Assembly: GCF_019207085.1 (NCBI RefSeq)
Contig: NZ_JAATOM010000034.1
Location: forward strand, 1-49,130
Direction: 5' to 3'
DNA: 49,130 nucleotides
DNA from: Variovorax sp. dw_308
GTDB lineage: Bacteria > Pseudomonadota > Gammaproteobacteria > Burkholderiales > Burkholderiaceae_C
Made by a program: the position numbers and the translations under genes. Positions 39,610-47,833 of this stretch are shown here, piece after piece (position 1 is the stretch's first letter; each line of letters starts with the position of its first letter). Below the pieces are notes generated by a model that had not been told where the DNA came from, did not search any database, and was given only the letters and a program-made list of their open reading frames with translations.

Positions 39610-40716
39610 ATGCACGCTGATGTTCTGGTGATTGGCGCCGGCATCGTGGGCGCCGCCTGCGCCCATGCGCTCGCTCAGGCGGGGCTGCGGGTCCATGTGC
39701 TGGATGCGCGCCTGGGTGGCGCGACCGGGGCCGGCATGGGGCACCTCGTCGTCATGGACGACAACCCGGCGGAACTGGAACTCAGCCGCCGCTCCCTCGA
39801 ACTGTGGCGCGGCCTCGCGCCGCGCATGCCCGCCGACTGCGCCTGGAGTCCTTGCGGCACGCTCTGGATCGCAGGCGACGCCGCCGAGATGGCGGCCGCA
39901 GAGGACAAGCAGGCGCGACTGGCGCTGCACGGCGTCGCCTGCCGCATGCTCGATGCGCAAGCGCTGGCAGGCGCCGAGCCGGCGCTGCGGGCAGGCCTTG
40001 CTGGAGCGCTCGAAGTCACGGGCGACGCGATCGTCTACGCGCCCAACGCCGCCCGCTGGCTGCTGGCCCAGGGTGGTGGACGCATCGAGGTCGAGCATGC
40101 GCAGGTCGAGGCCATCGAGGACGGCCGCGTGCGCCTGGTCGGCGGCGGCCTGCGCCAGGCGCCGCAAGTGCTGCTGGCCAACGGCATGCAGGCCACGCAA
40201 CTGTGCCCCGGGCTTCCGATCCGTCCCAAGAAGGGTCATCTCGCCATCACCGACCGCTACCCCGGCACGGTGCACCACCAGCTGGTGGAACTGGGCTACG
40301 TCACCAGCGCGCACCACAGCGAAAAGCCCTCGGTCGCCTTCAACCTGCAGCCACGGCCCACCGGCCAGTTGCTGCTGGGCTCGTCGCGCCAGTTCGACAC
40401 GGTCGACCCGCGCGTGGAGCCCGACATGCTCGCCCGGATGCTGGGGCGCGCGATGGACTACGTACCCGGGCTGGCCGGGCTCAACATCCTGCGAACCTGG
40501 ACCGGCCTGCGCGCCGCCACGCCCGACAGCCTGCCGCTGCTGGGCCCGCATCCTTCGCGCGAAAGCCTCTGGCTGGCCGTGGGGCATGAAGGCCTGGGCG
40601 TGACCACCGCCACGGGCAGCGCCGACTTGCTGGCCGCCCTGATGACGGGGCGCACCGCGGCTTTCGACCCGGCGCCCTACGCGGCAGGGCGCTTTGTACA
40701 GGCGACTGCGGCATGA
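39610..40716 (+). CDS. lhpB: D-hydroxyproline dehydrogenase, beta (FAD) subunit
   Basis: FAD-dependent oxidoreductase of the DAO/glycine-oxidase fold, 368 aa. It oxidises cis-4-hydroxy-D-proline to 1-pyrroline-4-hydroxy-2-carboxylate as part of a three-subunit enzyme. The dinucleotide-binding motif is VLVIGAGIVGAACAHALA at residues 5-22. The C-terminal block VGHEGLGVTTATGSADLLA is shared by the family. The ATG at 39610 places the FAD motif at the N-terminus. It overlaps the ferredoxin-like subunit gene by 4 nt. Confidence 0.88.
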   Translation: MHADVLVIGAGIVGAACAHALAQAGLRVHVLDARLGGATGAGMGHLVVMDDNPAELELSRRSLELWRGLAPRMPADCAWSPCGTLWIAGDAAEMAAAEDKQARLALHGVACRMLDAQALAGAEPALRAGLAGALEVTGDAIVYAPNAARWLLAQGGGRIEVEHAQVEAIEDGRVRLVGGGLRQAPQVLLANGMQATQLCPGLPIRPKKGHLAITDRYPGTVHHQLVELGYVTSAHHSEKPSVAFNLQPRPTGQLLLGSSRQFDTVDPRVEPDMLARMLGRAMDYVPGLAGLNILRTWTGLRAATPDSLPLLGPHPSRESLWLAVGHEGLGVTTATGSADLLAALMTGRTAAFDPAPYAAGRFVQATAA

Positions 40717-40970
40717 AGCATGCGTCCATCGTGTTGCAAATCGACGGCAAACCAGTCGCTGTCTCGGCCGGGAGTTCGGTGGCCGCTGCGCTGCGCATCG
40801 CGGACGTCGCCGGGTTGGGTGTGGCGCGTCGCTCCGTCAGTGGCGAACTGCGTGCGCCGTTCTGCGGCATGGGCATCTGCCAGGAATGCCGCGTGACCAT
40901 CGACGGCGCGCGCCGCCTGGCCTGCCAGACCGCCTGCGTCGCCGGAATGCAAGTGGAGACACTGACGTGA
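40713..40970 (+). CDS. lhpF: D-hydroxyproline dehydrogenase, gamma ([2Fe-2S]) subunit
   Basis: An 85-aa protein with an adrenodoxin-like fold. Cluster ligands are Cys51, Cys56, Cys59 (CGMGICQEC) and Cys71. It resembles the small N-terminal-domain protein of heteromeric sarcosine and hydroxyproline dehydrogenases. It starts at the ATG overlapping lhpB, and its TGA overlaps the GTG of the next gene, so all three subunits are tightly coupled. Confidence 0.88.
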   Translation: MKHASIVLQIDGKPVAVSAGSSVAAALRIADVAGLGVARRSVSGELRAPFCGMGICQECRVTIDGARRLACQTACVAGMQVETLT

Positions 40971-42271
40971 CCCAGCTCACGCTCGACGAATGCGATGTCC
41001 TCGTCATCGGCGCCGGCCCGGCAGGCATGGCCGCGGCGGTCGCGGCGGCTTTCGGCGGGGGCTCGGTGGTCGTCATCGACGACAACCCGGCGCCGGGTGG
41101 CCAGATCTGGCGCGATGGACCGGGCGTCGAGCTGCCTGCGGCGGCGCGCGAGTCCCGCAACGCCATGGTCCAGCGCGCCAACATCCGCGTCCACTGTGGC
41201 ACGCGCGTGGTCGCTGCGCCCCGCGCGCGGCAACTGTTGCTGGAAGACGCGGAACGCGGGTGGCTGCTGCAATGGAAGAAGCTGATCCTGTGCACGGGCG
41301 CCCGTGAACTGCTGCTGCCCTTTGCAGGCTGGACCCTTCCCGGCGTGACCGGCGCCGGCGCGTTGCAGGCGTTGATCAAGGGCGGCATGCCGGTCAAGGG
41401 CGAACGCATCGTGGTCGCGGGCACCGGGCCCTTGCTGCTCGCCGCGGCTGCCACCGCCGCCCAGGCTGGCGCCAGGGTGTTGCGCGTGGCGGAGCAGGCC
41501 CCGCTGCGCGACGTGCTCGGTTTCGCTGCGCAGCTGGCGCGGTGGCCGGGCAAGGCGCTGCAGGCGCTGAACCTGATGCACCCGGGCTACCGCAGCAGCA
41601 CCCACGTGCTTTCGGCCCGGGGCCATGGTCGCCTGGCATCGGTGACGCTTCGGCGCGGGCACGGCGGGATGGAGGAGTTCGCCTGCGATCGCCTCGCATG
41701 CGGCTTCGGCCTGGTGCCCAACACCGAACTGGGCCGCATGCTGGGTTGCGCGGTCACGCCGCGGCCAAGCGGACCCGCGCTCAACGTGAATGCCAACCAG
41801 GCGACCAGCGTGCCGGACATCTTCGCCGCCGGCGAATGCACCGGCATCGGCGGCAGCGAGCGGGCGCTGCTGCAGGGTGCGATCGCGGGGCATTCGGCGG
41901 TGGGGCGCACCATTCCGTCGGATGGCATGCGCGAGGCGCTGGCACGCTGGGACGCTTTCGCCGTGCAACTGCATCGCCGCTTCTCGCCCGGGGCAGGGAT
42001 TCGCACGCTGGCGCAACCGGACACCGTCTTCTGCCGCTGCGAGGACGTGCCGCTGGGCGCGCTGACCGGCTGCGCCGACTGGAACGATGCCAAGCTGCAC
42101 ACGCGCTGCGGCATGGGAGCTTGCCAAGGTCGGGTCTGCGGGGCGGCGGCGCAGTTTCTGTTTGGCTGGTCGCCAGGGACGCCGCGTCCCCCGTTGTCGC
42201 CGGTGCGCGCCTCCACCCTTGCCGGCTTCGCGCCGCCGCTTCCGGATTCCCCCATGACGCAGGGAGAATGA
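40967..42271 (+). CDS. lhpE: D-hydroxyproline dehydrogenase, alpha (FAD/NAD(P)-binding) subunit
   Basis: A 434-aa pyridine-nucleotide-disulfide-oxidoreductase-like flavoprotein. The N-terminal FAD motif is DVLVIGAGPAGMAAAVAAAFG and a second nucleotide-binding motif is RIVVAGTGPLLLAAAA. The flavin segment is PDIFAAGECTGIGG. The C-terminus has a BFD-like [2Fe-2S] site with FCRCEDV and CGMGACQGRVC. The start is a GTG in the lhpF overlap. The four-gene arrangement with the regulator matches the heteromeric enzyme of Pseudomonas and Burkholderia hydroxyproline clusters. Confidence 0.88.
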   Translation: MTQLTLDECDVLVIGAGPAGMAAAVAAAFGGGSVVVIDDNPAPGGQIWRDGPGVELPAAARESRNAMVQRANIRVHCGTRVVAAPRARQLLLEDAERGWLLQWKKLILCTGARELLLPFAGWTLPGVTGAGALQALIKGGMPVKGERIVVAGTGPLLLAAAATAAQAGARVLRVAEQAPLRDVLGFAAQLARWPGKALQALNLMHPGYRSSTHVLSARGHGRLASVTLRRGHGGMEEFACDRLACGFGLVPNTELGRMLGCAVTPRPSGPALNVNANQATSVPDIFAAGECTGIGGSERALLQGAIAGHSAVGRTIPSDGMREALARWDAFAVQLHRRFSPGAGIRTLAQPDTVFCRCEDVPLGALTGCADWNDAKLHTRCGMGACQGRVCGAAAQFLFGWSPGTPRPPLSPVRASTLAGFAPPLPDSPMTQGE

Positions 42272-42966
42272 GGCCCGCAGACAGCGCCCCCGCCATGCCT
42301 TCACTCGCCCCCGCAGCCTCTCCCGCACCGTCCAAGCGCCGCGCCGCGGACGTCGCGTACGACGCCATCGAGGCATTGATCGCCACGCTGCAACTCGAGC
42401 CGGGCAGCCCCGTGGTCGAGGGCGACCTGGTGGAGCGCACGGGCTTGGGGCGCACGCCGGTGCGCGAGGCGCTGCTGCGCATGGTGTCCAGCGGGCTGGT
42501 CGTGCAGCAGCCGCGTCGCGGCCTGCTGGTGTCATCCATCGACCTGGCCGACCACCTGGACGTGATCCAGACGCGCCGCGTGCTGGAGTGCCTGATAGCA
42601 GGATGTTCGGCGCGCCGGGCCACGGCCGAGCAGCGCAAGGCCATCGTCCTGCGCGCCGGGAAGATGATCAAGGCCGCGTCGCGCGGCAATCTCCATGACT
42701 ACATGCAGGCCGACCACGAACTCGACGTGGTCAACCACCAGGCCAGCCACAACCAGTCGGCGGTCAAGTGCGTGGTGCCGCTGGTCGTGCAATGCCGCCG
42801 CTTCTGGTACGCCTACCAGCACGAGGGCGAGATCGGCGAAGCCGCGCGCATGCACATGAAACTCGCAGAAGGCATCGCCACGGGCGACGAGGCCGCGGCC
42901 GTGGCCGGCGCCAACCAGTTGCTGGACTACCTCGAGAGATTCGCGCGACGGGTCATCGACAAGTAA
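42268..42966 (+). CDS. GntR-family transcriptional regulator, FCD (FadR) type
   Basis: A 232-aa regulator. The winged helix-turn-helix is at about 22-85 (VAYDAIEALIATLQLEPGSPV followed by ERTGLGRTPVREALLRMVSSG). The all-helical FCD effector domain follows, with metal-ligand candidates in DHELD and HMKLAEGIA. A Pro/Ala/Ser-rich 18-residue N-terminal extension is present; an ATG at 42295 would remove part of it. It overlaps lhpE by 4 nt. It most likely controls the cluster in response to hydroxyproline through the dyad at 36281-36299. Confidence 0.88.
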   Translation: MRPADSAPAMPSLAPAASPAPSKRRAADVAYDAIEALIATLQLEPGSPVVEGDLVERTGLGRTPVREALLRMVSSGLVVQQPRRGLLVSSIDLADHLDVIQTRRVLECLIAGCSARRATAEQRKAIVLRAGKMIKAASRGNLHDYMQADHELDVVNHQASHNQSAVKCVVPLVVQCRRFWYAYQHEGEIGEAARMHMKLAEGIATGDEAAAVAGANQLLDYLERFARRVIDK

Positions 42967-42995
42967 GCGGCGTCGGAAACCGGGGCCGCCAAATC

Positions 42996-43028
42996 CCGGG
43001 AACACCACGGAACCGGCTTTGCCGGGCC
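42996..43028 (-). repeat. Dispersed hairpin element, partial copy 3 (inverted)
   Basis: On the minus strand this reads GGCCCGGCAAAGCCGG then TTCCGTGGTGTTCCCGG, matching the right end of the element at 21389-21473 at about 28 of 32 positions. It forms a strong stem (AACACC/GGTGTT, ACGG/CCGT, CCGGC/GCCGG) around TTT. It lies between the convergent GntR and accD genes and may end both transcripts. Confidence 0.65.
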
Positions 43029-43048
43029 GTCGGTGTTGCCACAGGACT

Positions 43049-43921
43049 TCAGGACACCGCGTCGGCGGGTTGGCGCAGCAGCATGGCCAGCGTGCTGGCA
43101 ATCGTCTTGCGCAGTTCGCGGCGGTCGCTGATGAAGTCGATCGCGCCCTTGGTCTGCAGGAACTCGGCGCGCTGGAAGCCTTCGGGCAAGGTCACTCGCA
43201 CGGTGGATTCGATGACGCGCGGGCCGGCAAAGCCGATCAGCGCCTTGGGCTCCGCGATCACCACGTCGCCCACGAACGCAAAGCCGGCCGAGACACCGCC
43301 CATGGTCGGGTCGGTCAGCACGCTGATGTAGGGCAAGCCCTTCTTGGCCAGTCGCGTGAGCGCCGCATTGGTCTTGGCCATCTGCATCAGCGACAGCAGG
43401 CCTTCCTGCATGCGCGCGCCGCCGGTGGCGGTGAAGCAGATGAAGGGCACCTTCTGCTCGATCGCGGTCTCGACGCCGCGCACGAAGCGCTCGCCGACCA
43501 CGCTGCCCATGCTGCCGCCCATGAACTCGAACTCGAAGCAGGCGACCACCACGCTGATGGAGTGCACCGAGCCGCCCATGACCACCAGCGCATCGGTCTC
43601 GCCGGTGCTCTCGAGCGCTTCTTTCAGGCGCTCGGGGTATTTGCGGCTGTCCTTGAACTTGAGCGCGTCGACCGGCAGCACTTCCTGGCCGAGTTCGTAG
43701 CGGCCTTCCGCGTCGAGAAAGGCGTTGAGCCGCGCGCGGGCGCCGATCCGATGGTGATGGCTGCAGCTCGGGCAGACATTCTGGTTGTGCTCGAGGTCGG
43801 TCTTGTAAAGCACCGTCTCGCAACTCGGGCATTTGATCCACAGGCCTTCGGGCACCTGCCGACGCTCGCTCGGGTCGGTCTGGACGATCTTGGACGGAAG
43901 CAGTTTTTCAAGCCAGCTCAT
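43049..43921 (-). CDS. accD: Acetyl-CoA carboxylase carboxyltransferase, beta subunit
   Basis: A 290-aa carboxyltransferase subunit that with AccA forms malonyl-CoA, the donor for FabD. The N-terminal zinc ribbon is CPSCETVLY ... CPSCSHHHRIG (four cysteines). The crotonase-like core has FEFEFMGGSMGSVVGERFVR, TATGGARMQEG and DPTMGGVSAGFA. The ATG at 43921 gives the family start SWLEKLLPSKI. It follows trpA on the minus strand, with 185 bp of repeats between. The trpA-accD adjacency is widespread in beta- and gammaproteobacteria. Confidence 0.96.
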   Translation of the reverse strand: MSWLEKLLPSKIVQTDPSERRQVPEGLWIKCPSCETVLYKTDLEHNQNVCPSCSHHHRIGARARLNAFLDAEGRYELGQEVLPVDALKFKDSRKYPERLKEALESTGETDALVVMGGSVHSISVVVACFEFEFMGGSMGSVVGERFVRGVETAIEQKVPFICFTATGGARMQEGLLSLMQMAKTNAALTRLAKKGLPYISVLTDPTMGGVSAGFAFVGDVVIAEPKALIGFAGPRVIESTVRVTLPEGFQRAEFLQTKGAIDFISDRRELRKTIASTLAMLLRQPADAVS

Positions 43922-43949
43922 ATAAGAAATCCTGGAATCCTGAGAATTC

Positions 43950-44094
43950 AAGAAGGGCACCTTCTTGACCATTCACTCCCTCTCCCGCAAGCGGGAGAGG
44001 GTCGGGGTGAGGGAAAAACGTGGAGTCATCGACCAGCCCCTCTGCTCACTCCCCTCCCGCAAGCAGGAGAGGGCCGGGAGGCCCGGGGTGAGGG
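43950..44094. repeat. Tandem REP-like hairpins between trpA and accD
   Basis: First unit: CCCTCTCCCG-CAAG-CGGGAGAGGG (43978-44001), then TCGGGGTGAGGG. The second unit, CTCACTCCCCTCCCGC ... GGGGTGAGGG (44045-44094), has a degenerate stem and an inserted GGGCC-GGGA-GGCCC. This sequence type is a REP-like repeat seen across many proteobacteria. A further hairpin AAGAAGG-GCA-CCTTCTT is at 43950-43966. Each unit is followed by about 25 bp ending ATCGACCAGCC, which in the second case is the end of trpA. Confidence 0.75.
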
Positions 44095-44106
44095 CGAAAC
44101 GATCAA

Positions 44107-44952
44107 TTATCGACCAGCCACGCCCTTCGCGGTAGCCGCCGGCAGCGAATCCAGCGCTTGGCGAATCCCCGCCAGGAACTCGCCCACCACCGGAACCACC
44201 TTGTCACGCGGCTGTTCCTCGATCAACTGGATGATTTTGGTGCCGATCACGACCGCGTCCGCTGCCGCGCCCACCGCCTGCGCCGTGCGCGCATCCCGGA
44301 TGCCGAAGCCCACGCCCACCGGAATGCTCACGTGCCTGCGGATGCGCGGAAGCATCTGTCCGACCGCGTCGGTATCGAGGTGCCCCGCGCCCGTCACGCC
44401 CTTGAGCGAGACGTAGTAGACATAGCCGCTGGCCAAGCGTGCCACCTGCGCCATGCGCTCGTCGGTGCTGGTCGGGGCCAGCAGGAAGATCAGGTCGATG
44501 TTGGCGGCGCGCAGCGCGGCCGCGAAGTCCTCGCATTCTTCCGGCGGGTAGTCGACGATCAGCACGCCGTCGACGCCGGCTGCCGCCGCATCGCGCACGA
44601 ACGCGCCCTTGCCGTGGATGCCGTCGTAGCGCTCGACCGGGTTGGCGTAGCCCATCAGGACCACCGGTGTCTGCGCGTCGGACTTTCGAAATTCGGCGAC
44701 CATCGCCAGCACCTGCCTCATGCCGATGCCCAGCGCCAGCGCCCTCTCACCGGCCTGCTGGATCACCGGCCCATCGGCCATCGGGTCGGAGAAAGGCACG
44801 CCGAGTTCAATGACGTCGGCGCCGGCCTTGACCATGCCGTGCATCAGCTCCGGCGTGATGTCGGCGAAGGGGAAACCGGCGGTCACATAGGGGATCAGCG
44901 CGCGCCGGCCCTGCTTCTGGAGCGCCTCGAAGGTTGCAGCGATGCGGCTCAT
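44107..44952 (-). CDS. trpA: Tryptophan synthase, alpha subunit
   Basis: Cleaves indole-3-glycerol phosphate and channels indole to TrpB. The 281-aa protein has the catalytic Glu49 and Asp60 in IELGVPFSDPMADGP, the same numbering as E. coli. PYVTAGFPF and VGFGIRDARTA are further conserved loops. Its ATG overlaps the trpB stop by 4 nt. The extreme 3' end is partly duplicated in the downstream spacer. Confidence 0.97.
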   Translation of the reverse strand: MSRIAATFEALQKQGRRALIPYVTAGFPFADITPELMHGMVKAGADVIELGVPFSDPMADGPVIQQAGERALALGIGMRQVLAMVAEFRKSDAQTPVVLMGYANPVERYDGIHGKGAFVRDAAAAGVDGVLIVDYPPEECEDFAAALRAANIDLIFLLAPTSTDERMAQVARLASGYVYYVSLKGVTGAGHLDTDAVGQMLPRIRRHVSIPVGVGFGIRDARTAQAVGAAADAVVIGTKIIQLIEEQPRDKVVPVVGEFLAGIRQALDSLPAATAKGVAGR

Positions 44953-46232
44953 GCTTTGCCTCCTTTTACTTGCAGGCCGCGCATCGACGGGCGGTCGTAG
45001 AAATCGACGCCCGACAAATCGGCCACCGTCCCGATGTCCTTGTCGCCGCGACCCGAAAGGTTCACAAGGATCGATTGGTCGGGTCGCATGGTCTTCGCAA
45101 GCTTCATCGCATAGGCCATCGCATGGCTGGATTCAAGGGCGGGGATGATGCCTTCGGTTCGGCACAGGTAGTGGAACGCATGCAGCGCTTCCTCGTCGGT
45201 GATGCCGACGTATTCGGCGCGGCCGATGTCGGCCAGGTACGCGTGCTCGGGGCCGACGCCGGGGTAGTCCAGGCCGGCGCTGATGCTGTGCGTCTCGGTG
45301 ATCTGGCCGTCCTCGTTCTGCAGCAGGTAGGTGCGGTTGCCATGCAGCACGCCCGAGCTGCCGCGCAGGATCGAGGCGGAATGCTTGCCGCTGTCGAGCC
45401 CTTCGCCGGCCGCTTCCACGCCGATCAGCCGCGTGTTCCTGAACGGGATGTACGGGTAGAAGATGCCCATCGCATTGCTGCCGCCGCCCACGCAGGCGAC
45501 CACCACGTCGGGCTGCCTGCCTTCCGCCTCGCCGGTGATGCCCTGCGCCGCCAGCATGGCCGGCATCTGGTCGACGCACTCGATGCCGATCACGCTCTGG
45601 AAGTCGCGCACCATCGTCGGGTACGGGTGCGGGCCGGCCACGGTGCCGATGATGTAGAAGGTGTTCTCGACATTGGTGACCCAGTCGCGCATGGCCTCGT
45701 TGAGCGCGTCCTTGAGCGTCTTGCTGCCCGATTCCACCGGCACCACGGTCGCGCCCAGCAGGTTCATGCGGTAGACGTTCGGGCTCTGGCGCTTCACGTC
45801 CTGGCTGCCCATGTAGACCACGCATTCAAGCCCGTAGCGCGCGCAGATGGTGGCTGTGGCCACGCCGTGCTGGCCGGCGCCGGTCTCGGCGATCACGCGC
45901 GGCTTGCCCATGCGCTTGGCCAGCATGGCCTGGCCGATCACGTTGTTGATCTTGTGCGCGCCGGTGTGGTTGAGGTCTTCGCGCTTCAGGTAGATCTGGG
46001 CGCCGCCCATTTCCTGGCTGGTGCGCGCCGCGTGGTAGACCGGCGAGGGCCGGCCGACGAAGTGCTTCAGCTCGTAGTGGAATTCGGCGAGGAAGGCCGG
46101 ATCGTCCTTGAAGCGCGCGTAGGCATCGCGCAGTTCGTTGATCGCGTGGGTCAGCGTCTCGCTGGCGAAGGTGCCGCCATAGGGGCCGAAGTGGCCGCTG
46201 GCGTCGGGTTGCTGGTAGGTGGTGGTGTCCAT
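44949..46232 (-). CDS. trpB: Tryptophan synthase, beta subunit
   Basis: PLP enzyme of 427 aa that joins indole and serine. The Schiff-base lysine is about Lys94 in LNHTGAHKINN. The glycine-rich phosphate-binding loop is ACVGGGSNAMG. HFGPYGGTFASETL at the N-terminus is typical of TrpB1. The C-terminus extends slightly beyond E. coli TrpB (397 aa). It is in the order trpF-trpB-trpA, 56 nt after trpF. Confidence 0.97.
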   Translation of the reverse strand: MDTTTYQQPDASGHFGPYGGTFASETLTHAINELRDAYARFKDDPAFLAEFHYELKHFVGRPSPVYHAARTSQEMGGAQIYLKREDLNHTGAHKINNVIGQAMLAKRMGKPRVIAETGAGQHGVATATICARYGLECVVYMGSQDVKRQSPNVYRMNLLGATVVPVESGSKTLKDALNEAMRDWVTNVENTFYIIGTVAGPHPYPTMVRDFQSVIGIECVDQMPAMLAAQGITGEAEGRQPDVVVACVGGGSNAMGIFYPYIPFRNTRLIGVEAAGEGLDSGKHSASILRGSSGVLHGNRTYLLQNEDGQITETHSISAGLDYPGVGPEHAYLADIGRAEYVGITDEEALHAFHYLCRTEGIIPALESSHAMAYAMKLAKTMRPDQSILVNLSGRGDKDIGTVADLSGVDFYDRPSMRGLQVKGGKA

Positions 46233-46288
46233 GTTTCTCTAGCTCGTTGGCCGCAGCCCACGCCCGGAGGAAACATGGGGTGCGACGG

Positions 46289-46963
46289 TCAGGTGGCGGT
46301 CGAATCCGCCGCGCGTACGGCGGCAATGAATTCGCGGATCTTGCCGGCGTCCTTGATGCCCTTTGAGGCTTCCACGCCGGAACTCACGTCAACGGCCAGC
46401 GTCTTGCAACGCGGGCGCAGCGCACGGATGCCATCGCCGACGTTGGCAGGCGACAACCCACCAGACAAGACGAGGTGAGCGTTTGCGACGTGTGGAAGGA
46501 GTGACCAATCGAATGCCTTGCCGCCTCCGCCGAATCCGTCGACATGCGCGTCGAGCAGGATGGCCTGGGCGTTGGAGAAATCAGCCGCGTATTTTACGAG
46601 GTCGAAGGCCGCGCCGGCCGCACCGATCGGAATGCGGGCGGCGCGCATGTAGCGGAATCGGCCGTTGCCGGCGCCTTCGTCGCATTGTGCGGGCGATTCG
46701 TCGCCGTGGAACTGGGCCATGGCACCTGCCACGCGGGCGAGCGATGCAATGGTGGTGGCGGCGCCTTCATTGACGAACAGCAGCACGGGCGTGACAAAGG
46801 GCGGCAGCCGGGAAGCCAGTGCGGCCGCGCGTTCGGCGCTCACGGCGCGGGGGCTCCTGGCGTAGAGCACGAAGCCGATCGCGTCGGCGCCGGCTTCGAC
46901 GACGGCATCGACGTCCTGCTCGCGGGTCAGCCCGCAGATCTTGATTCGGGTCGTGGGGGTCAT
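46289..46963 (-). CDS. trpF: Phosphoribosylanthranilate isomerase
   Basis: TIM-barrel isomerase of the tryptophan pathway, about 224 aa. The catalytic Cys is in RIKICGLTRE and the Asp in LLDAHVDGFGGGGKAFDW. SGGLSPANV and VDVSSGVEASKGIKD bind phosphate. A start at 46996 would overlap the truA stop as ATGA and add 11 residues; both starts are possible. The 46963 start fits family N-termini better. It is stand-alone rather than fused to TrpC as in enterics. Confidence 0.93.
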   Translation of the reverse strand: MTPTTRIKICGLTREQDVDAVVEAGADAIGFVLYARSPRAVSAERAAALASRLPPFVTPVLLFVNEGAATTIASLARVAGAMAQFHGDESPAQCDEGAGNGRFRYMRAARIPIGAAGAAFDLVKYAADFSNAQAILLDAHVDGFGGGGKAFDWSLLPHVANAHLVLSGGLSPANVGDGIRALRPRCKTLAVDVSSGVEASKGIKDAGKIREFIAAVRAADSTAT

Positions 46964-46992
46964 TTCTTGGCTGGCGCAGCGTGGCGCCGCGC

Positions 46993-47805
46993 TCATGCCC
47001 AGCCATCATAGGCAGGGCGGTCGGACTGCATCGTCGCCTCGGCCGGCAAGCCCCACCTGGCGTCGTACAACGGCCCAAGGAAGTAGAGCCCGTCGGGAGA
47101 AAACGTCGGCGCGGCGACGACGCGGCTGCGTGCCTGCAAGACCTCGGCGATCCACTCCGGCCGCTCGTCGCCATGGCCGATGCGCACCAGGCAGCCCATG
47201 ATGTTGCGGATCATGTGATGCAGAAACGCGTCGGCCTCGAATTCGAACTGCCAGCGGCAGCGCTCGCCCTCGCCGATGCGCTGGACCTCGATGCGGCGCA
47301 GGTTCTTCACCGGCGACTTCGCTTGGCAGGCCGACGCCCGGAACGAACTGAAATCATGTTCGCCGACCAGCAGCGCCGCAGCAGCGCGCATGGCGTCGCC
47401 ATCCAAGGCGCGCATCGACCAGCCGACGCGGCCCGCCTCCAGGCTCGGCCGCACCGGCGATTGCGAGAGCAGGTACAGGTAGCGGCGCGCCAGCGCCTGC
47501 GCGCGGCAGTGGAACTCGTCGGGCACCGGCACGGCCCATTGCACCGCGATGTCGTCCGGCAGGAAGCGGTTGGTGCCGCGCACCCAGGAGTTGGGCGTGC
47601 GCTCGACGTCGGTGTCGAAATGGATGACCTGAAGGATGCCGTGTACACCGGCATCGGTGCGACCCGCGCAGAGGGTGCCGATGCGTCGCTGGGCGAAGTC
47701 CGCCAGGGCCTTCTCCAGCTTGTCCTGCACTGTCAGCCCGGAGAGCTGGCTCTGCCAGCCCTGGTAGCCCTGACCGTTGTAGCGAATGCCGAGGGCCAGC
47801 CTCAC
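46993..47805 (-). CDS. truA: tRNA pseudouridine synthase A
   Basis: Forms pseudouridine at positions 38-40 of tRNA anticodon arms. The 270-aa protein has the catalytic Asp51 in CAGRTDAGVHG, the start LALGIRYNGQGYQGWQ and the block FLHHMIRNIMGCLVRIG. It lies between fimV and trpF on the minus strand, as in other betaproteobacteria, and it adjoins trpF. Confidence 0.96.
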   Translation of the reverse strand: MRLALGIRYNGQGYQGWQSQLSGLTVQDKLEKALADFAQRRIGTLCAGRTDAGVHGILQVIHFDTDVERTPNSWVRGTNRFLPDDIAVQWAVPVPDEFHCRAQALARRYLYLLSQSPVRPSLEAGRVGWSMRALDGDAMRAAAALLVGEHDFSSFRASACQAKSPVKNLRRIEVQRIGEGERCRWQFEFEADAFLHHMIRNIMGCLVRIGHGDERPEWIAEVLQARSRVVAAPTFSPDGLYFLGPLYDARWGLPAEATMQSDRPAYDGWA

Positions 47806-47833
47806 AGCGCAACGGTCATGGGCGGGGCATGGT

